From positions 186,001 through 250,000 of the forward strand of contig NZ_CP009268.1 of the NCBI RefSeq assembly GCF_000807255.1: a DNA stretch of 64,000 nucleotides, given 5' to 3'. This stretch comes from Clostridium pasteurianum DSM 525 = ATCC 6013 (GTDB lineage: Bacteria; Bacillota; Clostridia; Clostridiales; Clostridiaceae). Below the pieces are notes generated by a model that was not told where the DNA came from, made no database searches, and worked only from the letters and a program-made list of their open reading frames with translations. Numbering within the stretch: position 1 is the stretch's first letter; each line of letters begins with the position of its first letter. Shown here in pieces: positions 33,562 through 42,590 of this stretch. The position numbers and the translations under genes are program-made.

Positions 33562-36500
33562 ATGAATTGTAGGACAAAGATAAAAAATTTGTTTTCATAT
33601 CTATTGAGCATAAAGAACATGGACGAAGATGTAATAAGAAATATTAGTCAGTATGAAAAGATCTATTGGCAGAAAAATTTAAATGTGGTGGATAAAGAAG
33701 TTACAAGTGTGCAGGAAGAAGAGAATAATTGGTTTTACATAGATAGCAGCAGCAAAGACTTATATGATGAATTTTTTCAGTTATATCTCTCTTTGGATAA
33801 CAATGAAGAAAATTTTGAGATTGTTTGGGGAAACTATATACTTGCTTGGGAAATAGGGGATAAAAAAATTGTACATCCTCTTTTTTCCACTAAAATGGAG
33901 CTTTATTTTGATGCGGAAAGAGGAATTTTCTTTTTAAGACCCTATGATGGAAGAGTGAAGATGGAGTTTGATATCTTTGCTGGAATAGATATTCCAAATA
34001 TAGATAAACTTTTAGGGATAAAAGGGATTATAGAAAATTCTGTTGTAGATTTAAGAGATTTAAATAAAATGGAGAAGCTATTACTTAAAATAGCCCATTA
34101 TTTGAGTGCAGATATAAATCCAGAAGGTGAGTTCCAAAAGGATACAAGCATTGATAATATTAATTTATCAAAATATCCTGTATTCTATAATGCCCCTGGA
34201 ATTATAATAAGAAAAACTGATTCCAGACTTTGGCATAGTGAATTGACAAATATTATAAAATCAATAGATTATGGGTATAAAATTCCATCTACTATAGAAG
34301 CTCTTGTGTCTTCAGAAAAAATAGAGGAACCTTTAAAGGTAAAAGAACAGTGGAAGGAAATGGGCAGAAATCTTTTATTTCCACTTTCCAGTAATGAAGA
34401 ACAAAAGGAAATAGTAACAAAGTTATCTGAAAATTTTGGGGTGGTAGTTCAGGGACCTCCTGGTACGGGAAAAAGTCATACCATTGTAAATCTTATATGT
34501 CATCTCTTAGCCCATGGTAAAAGAGTTTTAGTTACAAGTCAAACGGGGAGGGCACTTAAAGTATTATCAAAAAATATTCCTAAGGGAATAAGGCCCCTTT
34601 GCATGAGTATTCTTGGAGATGATACAAAGGCACTTAAGGAACTGGATGATTCTGTAAGAATAATAACAGAAAACCTTTCTATGGATAAAGACAGTATAAG
34701 AAAAGAAAGTATACCTCTTAAAAAACAATTGGATAGCTGTAAGAGCAGACAAAAGGAGTTATATGATAAATTAAAAGAAGCTGAATGTATTGAAAACAAA
34801 AAATTGAAATTTCAGGGGACTATAAGTCAATTAATGGATATAGCAAAATGGGTAAGATTAAATGAAAGAAAATATTCATGGATAGAAGATGATATAAAAA
34901 TTGAAAATAATTGTCCTTTAACGGAGCAGCAGTATTTTCGATTGGTACATCTTTTGAATACTATTGAAAGAGAAGATATAGTTAAGGTAAATAGTATGAT
35001 TAATGTATTATCTGAAATTCCAGATTTTGATGATATATGTGTAAAAATAAATAATTTTAAGGATATAGATGTAAATTATAAAGAATATAAAAATAATCTA
35101 AAAGATTGGTCACTGGGATATGATAACCGTGTAAATTACAAAGAACTTATAGGGGTTTTGACAAGAGCTGAAAAAAGTATGAAAAAAATAGAAGGCTCTT
35201 GGCTGAAAGAAGTTATGAGGTGCTATTATACCAGTGAAGTTATGAGACCTGTAATAAAACATATATATGTGAAGAGTAATTTTTTTATCACAGAACTTTC
35301 AGAATTACAGAGAAGACTTACTGTGCATAAGGTGGAGGTTCCTAAAATAGATAACTTTAATAAATTTAAGATGGATTTTCAATATATATATGATGTTATA
35401 AAAACTAGAGGTAAGATAACTAAAGTATTTAGAGTAATGCACAGTGAGTATGACTATATATTTAATAATTGTTTTGTAGATCTGCATCCCATAGTCTCCA
35501 GAGATGAAGCTGAAATATTAAACATATGTATAAAGAAGCTGGCTCTAGAGGAGGAATTTAAGAGCTTATGGAATGGTGCCATGAAAGATTATGGGGCATT
35601 TGAAATTAAAGTATTTAATGCTAATTCCATGATGGTTCTGGAGGAAAGTGTAAAGGGATTAGGCAGGGTTATTGACTGGAATATGGATTTCAAGAGTAAG
35701 ATTATAAATATACTTGGAGAAATAACTTTTTTAAATAAGATAAATTGGTATGAAGAGAAGACTTACACCTATCTTAAAAAAGGTATAATGAGTTTGAAAT
35801 ATATAAATGATTATAAAGAGCACAAGTCATATATAAACAATATAAAAAAACTTTGCAATAGTTCATTTGAACTGCGAAAACTTGGAGATGCCATTGAAAA
35901 AATGGATATAGAAGCCATTGAAGAAAGTTATACAGAAGTGGCAAGGCTGAAAAAATTGTACAAGGATATCCAGGAGATAAATTTATATATGGAAAAGCTT
36001 CGAAAGTTAGTTCCTATGTTTGCTATAAAGCTTTATGAAAGTAAGGAAAGAAATAAATTTAAAGATTTAAGCATGGCTTGGAAATGGAGACAATATAATA
36101 GTATGCTGGAAAAAGTTCATAAAGTAAGGCCGGAACTCATAGAAAGATTATTGTCAGAAGAGAAGAATAAGGAAAAAATTTTAATAGAAGAGTTGGTAGC
36201 TAAAAAGTCCTGGTACAATCAGATAAACAATACTACTGATATTCAAAGAAGAAGCCTTTATGCTTGGCTTCAGGCAATGAAAAAAATAGGAAGAGGAAAG
36301 GGAAAGTTTGCAGATAAATATAGAAGTATAGCCCAAAGGGAAATGGAAATATGTAAAGATTGCATACCTGTGTGGATTATGCCTTTAAACAAGGTTATTG
36401 AAAATATAAAATTGAATAATACTCCTTTTGATGTGATAATATTTGATGAAAGCAGTCAAAGTGATATATTTTCTATTTGTGCATTATTTAGAGCTAAAAG

Positions 36501-37614
36501 GGCTGTAATTGTAGGAGATGATAATCAGATAAGTCCTCAGGCTATAGGCATAGATCAGGAAACAGTAAACGGCTTGATAGATAGATATTTAAAGGGTATA
36601 CCCCATAGAGAGTGGTTTGATTTGGAAACCAGCCTTTATAACACAGCTCTTAGAGTTTTTCCTGATAGGCTTTTGTTAAAAGAACATTTTAGATGTCTGC
36701 CTGAAATAATAGGTTTCAGTAATTCTCTATGTTATTCTGGAGAAATAGTTCCCTTAAGGCATCCTAAGAAAGGGGAAGTATTCAATTCTCCAATAAAGGC
36801 TATAAGGGTAATGGATGGACTAAAAGATAAATTGAAAAATATAAATATAAATGAGGCTAAAGCTTTAGCAGAACAAATATTTAAATGTTGTAATGATAGA
36901 AGATATGATGGTATGACTATGGGAGTTGTATCATTACTGGGAGATGCTCAGGCAGAAATAATTGAAAACATGATAAGAGAAAAGATTGGAGAAAAAGAAA
37001 TTATGAAAAGAAAGCTTTTGTGCGGAGATGCTTATTCTTTTCAAGGAGATGAAAGAGATATAATATTTTTGTCCATGGTAGTAGGGGACAATGTAAGATT
37101 TACAGCACTGACCAGGGAGGTGGATATAAGAAGATTCAATGTGGCGGTAAGCAGGGCAAGAAATCAACTTTGGTTATTTTATTCTATAAGTACAGAAAAC
37201 TTAAATCCAGATTGTGTAAGAACAAAACTTTTAAGATATTGTCTAGATCCTTATGGATTAGAAGGTAATAAAAATGAGACACAGTATATGTTTGAAAGTG
37301 ATTTTCACAAAGAAGTATTTAGAATGATAAGTAAAAGAGGATACAGTATAACAACAGATGCAAGCCTTAAACATTACAAGGTTGACTTTGTGGTAGAGGA
37401 TAATAATAGTAGAGTTGCTATAGAGTGTGATGATGGACAATGGAATGGAATTGAAGAGTGGGAAACAGGTCATGAAAGTCAAATGACATTAGAGAGAGTG
37501 GGATGGACTTTTCATAAGATAAGAGCCAGTGAGTTCTATAGAAATCCTGAAAAGACTATGGAACGTCTATGGTCCAGGCTGAAACATCTTGGAATTAAGA
37601 AGATAATAGCTTAA
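33562..37614 (+). CDS. Large SF1 helicase with C-terminal nuclease-like domain
   Basis: This protein of about 1350 residues is a Dna2/UPF1-like superfamily 1 helicase. Its ATPase motifs are GPPGTGKSHT (about residue 297), FDVIIFDESSQSD (about 955), GDDNQISPQ (about 990), EHFRCLPEI (about 1040), SFQGDERDII (about 1158) and NVAVSRAR (about 1192). A long insertion of mostly helical sequence separates motif I from motif II. The last ~110 residues (DFVVEDNN then AIECDDGQW) look like a Vsr/DUF559-type PD-(D/E)XK nuclease. ATG 33562 is preferred to GTG 33553 because AGAGGTG is its ribosome binding site. The helicase-nuclease architecture occurs in phage-defence proteins, but housekeeping repair is possible. 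No partner gene is evident. Confidence 0.82.
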   Translation: MNCRTKIKNLFSYLLSIKNMDEDVIRNISQYEKIYWQKNLNVVDKEVTSVQEEENNWFYIDSSSKDLYDEFFQLYLSLDNNEENFEIVWGNYILAWEIGDKKIVHPLFSTKMELYFDAERGIFFLRPYDGRVKMEFDIFAGIDIPNIDKLLGIKGIIENSVVDLRDLNKMEKLLLKIAHYLSADINPEGEFQKDTSIDNINLSKYPVFYNAPGIIIRKTDSRLWHSELTNIIKSIDYGYKIPSTIEALVSSEKIEEPLKVKEQWKEMGRNLLFPLSSNEEQKEIVTKLSENFGVVVQGPPGTGKSHTIVNLICHLLAHGKRVLVTSQTGRALKVLSKNIPKGIRPLCMSILGDDTKALKELDDSVRIITENLSMDKDSIRKESIPLKKQLDSCKSRQKELYDKLKEAECIENKKLKFQGTISQLMDIAKWVRLNERKYSWIEDDIKIENNCPLTEQQYFRLVHLLNTIEREDIVKVNSMINVLSEIPDFDDICVKINNFKDIDVNYKEYKNNLKDWSLGYDNRVNYKELIGVLTRAEKSMKKIEGSWLKEVMRCYYTSEVMRPVIKHIYVKSNFFITELSELQRRLTVHKVEVPKIDNFNKFKMDFQYIYDVIKTRGKITKVFRVMHSEYDYIFNNCFVDLHPIVSRDEAEILNICIKKLALEEEFKSLWNGAMKDYGAFEIKVFNANSMMVLEESVKGLGRVIDWNMDFKSKIINILGEITFLNKINWYEEKTYTYLKKGIMSLKYINDYKEHKSYINNIKKLCNSSFELRKLGDAIEKMDIEAIEESYTEVARLKKLYKDIQEINLYMEKLRKLVPMFAIKLYESKERNKFKDLSMAWKWRQYNSMLEKVHKVRPELIERLLSEEKNKEKILIEELVAKKSWYNQINNTTDIQRRSLYAWLQAMKKIGRGKGKFADKYRSIAQREMEICKDCIPVWIMPLNKVIENIKLNNTPFDVIIFDESSQSDIFSICALFRAKRAVIVGDDNQISPQAIGIDQETVNGLIDRYLKGIPHREWFDLETSLYNTALRVFPDRLLLKEHFRCLPEIIGFSNSLCYSGEIVPLRHPKKGEVFNSPIKAIRVMDGLKDKLKNININEAKALAEQIFKCCNDRRYDGMTMGVVSLLGDAQAEIIENMIREKIGEKEIMKRKLLCGDAYSFQGDERDIIFLSMVVGDNVRFTALTREVDIRRFNVAVSRARNQLWLFYSISTENLNPDCVRTKLLRYCLDPYGLEGNKNETQYMFESDFHKEVFRMISKRGYSITTDASLKHYKVDFVVEDNNSRVAIECDDGQWNGIEEWETGHESQMTLERVGWTFHKIRASEFYRNPEKTMERLWSRLKHLGIKKIIA

Positions 37615-37679
37615 GGTATCTTCAAATAAATACTGGATAGCAGCATTTTGACTTAATATTTACTTTCAGGTACCTTTAA
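37612..37679 (+). repeat. Dispersed palindromic repeat, copy C (68 bp)
   Basis: The left end ttaaggtatcttcaaataaa and right end tttactttcaggtaccttta are imperfect inverted repeats with an inner TTGACTTAA. The copy begins in the stop codon of the helicase gene, so it may have supplied the present end of that gene. The ends have GGTATC/GGTACC where other copies have GGCATC/GATGCC. Confidence 0.6.
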
Positions 37680-37705
37680 GCATGATTTTCAGAGGAGTGA
37701 TCCGC

Positions 37706-38278
37706 TTGAATAGTAAAAAGACTATGGGAATAATTATGCTTTTATTATTAACTCTATTTATTTTGTTAGCTTGTGATAAAAATAATAGTAAAACACAAGT
37801 AAAGGAAGAAAAAAATGTGGAATCAGTTTCTGTAAATAATGTAGGTGACAAAGCTAAAGAGAATTCTGCTAATGTATCCTCAAAAAATGCATATATAAAT
37901 GCCAGATTTGCTTACAGAATAGAGTATCCGAAAGAATGGACAGGAATTATAGAAAGCGAAACTCAGGATGGTGCACTTATTTATTATAAAGATGGTAATG
38001 ACATAAGAACTTTTTGTGAAAAAGCTCCAGATGGATATATTGATTCAGAAAGAGAACAATATATATCGGAAGGAAAAAAGGTAGAAGATTTTTATACAGA
38101 GGATGGAGTGAAAGGGATTGTTGTTACAGGAAATGATGGAGAAAGAAAGTTTATGCATGTGATCGTTATTCAAAAGGGAAATCACTATGATGTATACGGA
38201 TTAGTAAAGCCGGATTTTTATAAAAATAATGAAAATAACATAATATCCATGGCTAAAAGTATAAAAATTTTAAATTAA
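37706..38278 (+). CDS. Putative lipoprotein of unknown function
   Basis: The N-terminus is a lipoprotein signal peptide: MNSKK, a hydrophobic stretch of about 18 residues, and the lipobox LLAC at about residues 20-23. The mature protein of about 168 residues has a linker followed by a compact domain (ARFAYRIEYPKEWTGIIES onward) that resembles PsbP-like domains of secreted bacterial proteins. TTG 37706 is chosen as the start because AGGAGTGA lies 6 bases before it; the earlier ATG at 37682 has no such site. It stands alone between the helicase and the chemotaxis receptor. Confidence 0.72.
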   Translation: MNSKKTMGIIMLLLLTLFILLACDKNNSKTQVKEEKNVESVSVNNVGDKAKENSANVSSKNAYINARFAYRIEYPKEWTGIIESETQDGALIYYKDGNDIRTFCEKAPDGYIDSEREQYISEGKKVEDFYTEDGVKGIVVTGNDGERKFMHVIVIQKGNHYDVYGLVKPDFYKNNENNIISMAKSIKILN

Positions 38279-38310
38279 ATTTTTTGAAAGAAATAATTGT
38301 GTTAATTGAG

Positions 38311-38358
38311 CAATTGAGGGTGAAGTCTTAATTTATAACTTTTCACCCTTGATTGTAT
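38311..38358 (+). terminator. Rho-independent terminator after the lipoprotein gene
   Basis: The arms attgagggtgaagt and acttttcacccttgat pair around an A/T loop and are followed by tgtatttta. Confidence 0.7.
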
Positions 38359-38423
38359 TTTACATAAATATTGAAAATATTATATATATTAATAATAAAA
38401 TGATGCAAAAATACAAATTTATG

Positions 38424-38453
38424 TTAACTTTGTTTTAAAAACTTCGATATAAT
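38424..38453 (+). promoter_or_regulatory. Sigma-A type promoter of the chemotaxis receptor gene
   Basis: TTAACT (38424-38429) and a perfect TATAAT (38448-38453) are 18 bp apart, about 30 bp before the ATG. A flagellar sigma-D site was considered, but the match is poorer. Confidence 0.5.
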
Positions 38454-38484
38454 AAGTGTAGACATTTATAAGGAGGAAGAATTC

Positions 38485-40480
38485 ATGAAATTAAGAAGTA
38501 AGTTTATGGTATGTTTTTTAGCATTTGCACTAATTCCCATTTTAATAATTGGTACTATTAATTATTTTCAGACCAGATTGTCAAATATAAATTCTGCTTT
38601 TGACACACTAAGGGTACAAGAAAATTTAAGTAAAATTTCTATACAGGACAAGATTAATACCATAGCTGCTATGGGTAAAAAGGATTCATCCAATACTATA
38701 ATAAGAAATTATATGAAAACGATTAATAATTCTAAGAAGGATGATACTTTAAAAAATAATATTAAAGATGGTTTTAAGAGTACAAAAGAGGATTTTTCCT
38801 ATTATGCAAATATTGCATTGACCGATAAAAATGGAAAATGTACGGTAGATGCTTCAGGAATTCTTGAAAATATGGATCTTGCAAAAAATGATTATTTTAT
38901 TAAAGCAAAGGAAGATAGTAAAACATATATATCTTCAGTGAAAAAAAGCCAAAGTACAGGAAATCCTGTGATAGTTATTTCTGAACCTATTTTTGTGGAC
39001 AACCAATTTCAAGGTGTTTTACTTCAGTCCATTGATTTGACAAATATGTCTCAAAACCTTATAAATAGTATATCTATTGGTAAAACAGGAGGAGTGTTTG
39101 TTGTTGAAAATGACGGTACTATGATAATTCATAAGGATAAAGGAGAGATATTTAACAAGAATTTTCTAAATGTAAATGCAGCTAATAAAATTCTTAAGGA
39201 TAAAAAGGGAACTATAGAGTATACATATAAAGGTGAGGATAAATTGGCAGCTTACGACTATGATTCAAACCTTGGATGGATATTTGTAGCTACTATAGGT
39301 AAGTCTGAACTTATGGGTACAAGTAATACTGTTTTGAAAACTACAGTTATACTTTCTCTAATAGCTATAATATCAAGTATACTTTTATCACTTATTATTA
39401 CTAAAAGGCTTTCAGCACCAATAATAAAAGTTTCAGAAGCCATGAATAGACTTTCTGAAGGTGATTTTACAATAAATGTACATTCAGAAAGCAAGGATGA
39501 AATTGGTCATATGTCAAGAAAGTTAGATAATACCATTAAAAGTGTTCGAGGGTCTGTGGCAGAGGTAAAGAATACTTCTGTTTCTATAGGGGAAGATATT
39601 AATATACTTTCAAAAAATTCTAGTGAAATGGTTACTTCTGTAAATGAAGTTTCAAATGCCATTCAGGATGTGGCTGCAGGATCTACCTCACAAGCGGAAG
39701 ATTTAATGGATGTGGTAAATATGGTGTCTGATTTTACAAAGGAATTAGAAGAAACCAATAATAGACTTGTTAAAGTTAATTGCGAAATAAAAGATAGTGA
39801 AGAAAAAGCAAAACAAGGTAGTGAAGAGATTAATTTACTTATACAAAATATATGTGAGGTGAAGGAGAAGTTTGATGCTGTTTTGGAAAAAGTAAATAAC
39901 CTTTCTGGCTCTGTTTCACAAATAGGCAGTATCACTGATGTTATTAATGATATATCTGAGAAAACCAATCTTCTTGCGCTTAATGCAGCTATTGAGGCAG
40001 CAAGGGCTGGAGAGCATGGTAAGGGCTTTGCAGTAGTGGCAGAAGAAGTGAGAAAACTTGCAGAGCAGTCTAAGGATTCTTCTCATGAAATAATACAATT
40101 AGTTAAATCAATATATAGTGAAACCAATGAAGTTAAAAGTACTTCCAGCGGCGTAGGTGATGTGCTGGAAAGCCAGGCAGAATCAGCAAATAATACAATT
40201 ATAATTCTTTATGATATAATAGATGCGGTAAAGGATATAAGTTCCTTAATGAATGAAGCCAATGATTCTCTTGGATCAGTTATGGAAAATAAGAAGAGTA
40301 TTTTTAGATAAAGTTCAAAATGTATCAGCAGTGGCAGAGGAAGTATCTGCTTCTTCAGAGGAAATAGCTGCTTCTTCTGAAGAAATGCTGGCAGGAGCAG
40401 AGGAAGTTAATAACCATGCTGAGAGAGTGAGGCATTCAGCTTCAGATTTAACGGATAAGGTTAAAAAATTTATAGTGTAG
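38485..40480 (+). pseudogene. Methyl-accepting chemotaxis protein, one-base frameshift near the 3' end
   Basis: The receptor has an N-terminal membrane anchor (about 7-25), an extracytoplasmic dCache-type sensor (about 30-280) and a second membrane segment (about 285-308). A HAMP domain (about 310-362) and a signalling domain with the hairpin tip [20 protein letters not shown] (about 492-511) follow. The first frame stops at 40311 after ENKKSIF. The natural C-terminus ([20 protein letters not shown] onward) follows in another frame to TAG at 40480. One extra T in the run of five at 40301-40305 explains the break. If the base is an error or slippage corrects it, the protein has about 664 residues; otherwise about 50 C-terminal residues are lost. 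AGGAGGAAG precedes the ATG. Confidence 0.85.
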
Positions 40481-40503
40481 AATATTTTCAGGAGGTGGAA
40501 TTT

Positions 40504-41727
40504 ATGTATAGTGCAGTAGATAGACTACTTAAATATGTAAAATTCAATACTAAGTCCGATGAAACTACAGGAACCACACCCAGCACAGAGGGTCAGTTAG
40601 TATTGGGTAGAGAATTAAAAAGTGAATTAGAGGAATTAGGTCTTGAGGATGTATCTATGGATGAAAATGGATATATAATGGCGACTTTGCCCAAAAATAT
40701 AGATAAAGAGGTAAAAACCATTGGATTTATATCACATATGGATACAAGTCCTGATATGACAGGAGAAAATGTAAATCCCAAGATAGTTAAGAATTATGAT
40801 GGAAATGATATAGTACTTAATGAAAAAGAAAATATAATACTTTCACCAAAGGATTTTCCTGAAATCAAGAATTATATTGGAAGAGATATTATAACTACAG
40901 ATGGAACAACACTTTTAGGAGCAGATGATAAGGCTGGAGTTTCTGAAATAATGGCTGCAGTGGAGTATCTTGTTAAGCATCCAGAGATACCTCATGGAAC
41001 TATAAAGATAGGATTTACTCCAGATGAAGAAATAGGCGAAGGTGCAGATCATTTTGATGTAAAAAAGTTTGGAGCAGATTTTGCCTATACTGTAGACGGA
41101 GGTCCTATTGGTGAACTGGAGTGCGAAAATTTTAATGCGGCTGCTGCTAAAATATTTGTAAAAGGAAGAAATGTTCATCCTGGCACAGCTAAAAATAAAA
41201 TGATAAATTCCATGCACATAGCTTCAGAATTTATTGATATGCTTCCCTGTAATGAAAGACCGGAATACACAGAAGGCCATGAAGGATTCAATCATCTTAT
41301 TTCCATTAAGGGAGAAGTGGAGGAAACAGAACTTTATTTTATAATAAGGGACTTTAATAGAGAAAAGTTTGAAGAGAGAAAGAAACTAATGCTTTCCTCA
41401 GCAGAATTTTTAAATAAAAAATATGGTGAAGGAATTGTTACTCTGGAGTTAAGAGATCAATATTACAATATGAAAGAAAAAATAGAACCTGTAAAATATA
41501 TTGTAGATATAGCCTATAAGGCAATGGAGGAATTGGAGATTACTCCAATAGTAATGCCTATAAGAGGCGGAACCGATGGAGCAAGATTATCCTTTATGGG
41601 ACTTCCAACACCTAATATATTCACTGGGGGACATAATTATCATGGTAAATATGAATTTATACCAACCTTTACCATGGATAAGGCTGTAGATGTAATATTA
41701 AAGATAATAGAATTGAATTCAAAATAA
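40504..41727 (+). CDS. pepT: Peptidase T (tripeptide aminopeptidase)
   Basis: This dizinc M20 aminopeptidase removes the N-terminal residue from tripeptides in the cytoplasm. Metal and catalytic motifs are visible: SHMDTSPDM (about residue 77), GADDKAGV (about 139), [12 protein letters not shown] (about 172) and HNYHG (about 379). The length of about 407 residues is normal. ATG 40504 follows AGGAGGTG by 6 bases; GTG 40495, inside that site, is not the likely start. It converges with the TauE/SafE-like gene, only a few bases away. Confidence 0.94.
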   Translation: MYSAVDRLLKYVKFNTKSDETTGTTPSTEGQLVLGRELKSELEELGLEDVSMDENGYIMATLPKNIDKEVKTIGFISHMDTSPDMTGENVNPKIVKNYDGNDIVLNEKENIILSPKDFPEIKNYIGRDIITTDGTTLLGADDKAGVSEIMAAVEYLVKHPEIPHGTIKIGFTPDEEIGEGADHFDVKKFGADFAYTVDGGPIGELECENFNAAAAKIFVKGRNVHPGTAKNKMINSMHIASEFIDMLPCNERPEYTEGHEGFNHLISIKGEVEETELYFIIRDFNREKFEERKKLMLSSAEFLNKKYGEGIVTLELRDQYYNMKEKIEPVKYIVDIAYKAMEELEITPIVMPIRGGTDGARLSFMGLPTPNIFTGGHNYHGKYEFIPTFTMDKAVDVILKIIELNSK

Positions 41728-41731
41728 AATT

Positions 41732-42094
41732 TTATTTTCCAAAAAACATTTTTAAAGCTATTAAAATTAAAAATACGGCAAAGGCTTTTTGCATAATTCC
41801 TTGAGGAAGATTGTTAGCAAATCTTCCTCCAAATTTTGTACCTATAAACATAGTAATACATATGAGAATTCCTGCAATTATATTTACATTTCCATTTTTG
41901 TAATACTCTAAGAATCCTAGAAGACCAACTGGAGGCAGCAGTATAGCCAAAGAAGTTCCCTGTGCCATAAGCTGACTAAAGCCCATTATGTACATTAAAC
42001 CAGGTATTATTAATGTCCCTCCTCCAATTCCAAATAATCCGCTGAGAATACCAGATATAAATCCCAATATTATATAAAATAAATATGACAGCAT
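41732..42094 (-). CDS. Half-size TauE/SafE-family membrane protein
   Basis: This 120-residue protein contains one TauE/SafE repeat with about four membrane segments: FISGILSGLFGIGGGTLIIPGL at the start, SLAILLPPVGLLGF in the middle and LPQGIMQKAFAVFLILIALKM at the end. Full-length members have about 250 residues in two repeats, so this one would work as a homo- or heterodimer. The family exports sulfite, sulfoacetate or related anions. No second half-gene is adjacent. GGAGAA lies before the ATG. Confidence 0.8.
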   Translation of the reverse strand: MLSYLFYIILGFISGILSGLFGIGGGTLIIPGLMYIMGFSQLMAQGTSLAILLPPVGLLGFLEYYKNGNVNIIAGILICITMFIGTKFGGRFANNLPQGIMQKAFAVFLILIALKMFFGK

Positions 42095-42312
42095 ATATTA
42101 TAAATTCTCCTTTCTAAATAATAAAAATTTTATAAATTAATGGTTATGTAGAGTAGAATTATAGATAAAAAATAGATTAATCTATAAATATAATTAACAT
42201 ATTTAGGTTAAATTATTATTGTAATCTTGCAAATGTTTGGCTTAAGTTTTATTTAATGAGGGCAGAATTATATTATATAACTAAAGATCAGGTATAGAAG
42301 GAGGGAAATAGT

Positions 42313-42414
42313 ATGTCTCATAAGGGAGATAAAAATAACAAAAACAATAAAAAAGTAAATCAAAAAACTCATAAAGAACTAGAGGAACTTAAAGATAAAA
42401 AGCATGATAGATAG
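42313..42414 (+). CDS. 33-residue highly charged small protein
   Basis: An ATG with a strong ribosome binding site (AAGGAGGGAAA) opens a 33-codon frame ending in TAG. The product starts MSHKGDKNNKNNKKV and is very rich in Lys, Asn and Glu, without hydrophobic segments. The ribosome binding site and the following terminator hairpins argue for a real gene. I do not recognise a family. Confidence 0.55.
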   Translation: MSHKGDKNNKNNKKVNQKTHKELEELKDKKHDR

Positions 42415-42452
42415 AATAGAAATCTCATTCATAAAAAATGTAGATATTAAAG

Positions 42453-42518
42453 GCTGTTAACATATTATGTATGTGAACAGTTTAAAATGAAGTCTTATTT
42501 AAGGCTTCATTTTTCTAT
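42453..42518 (+). terminator. Two hairpins after the small basic protein gene
   Basis: The first hairpin pairs ctgttaacata with tatgtgaacag. The second pairs aatgaag with cttcatt and is followed by a T-run (tttttctattt). The second is a good Rho-independent terminator. Confidence 0.7.
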
Positions 42519-42590
42519 TTAGTTAAGTTCACAATGTGTTTTACTTGTGATACTATTATTACAGTTGTTTATTTGAAAGGAATGTTTAAA

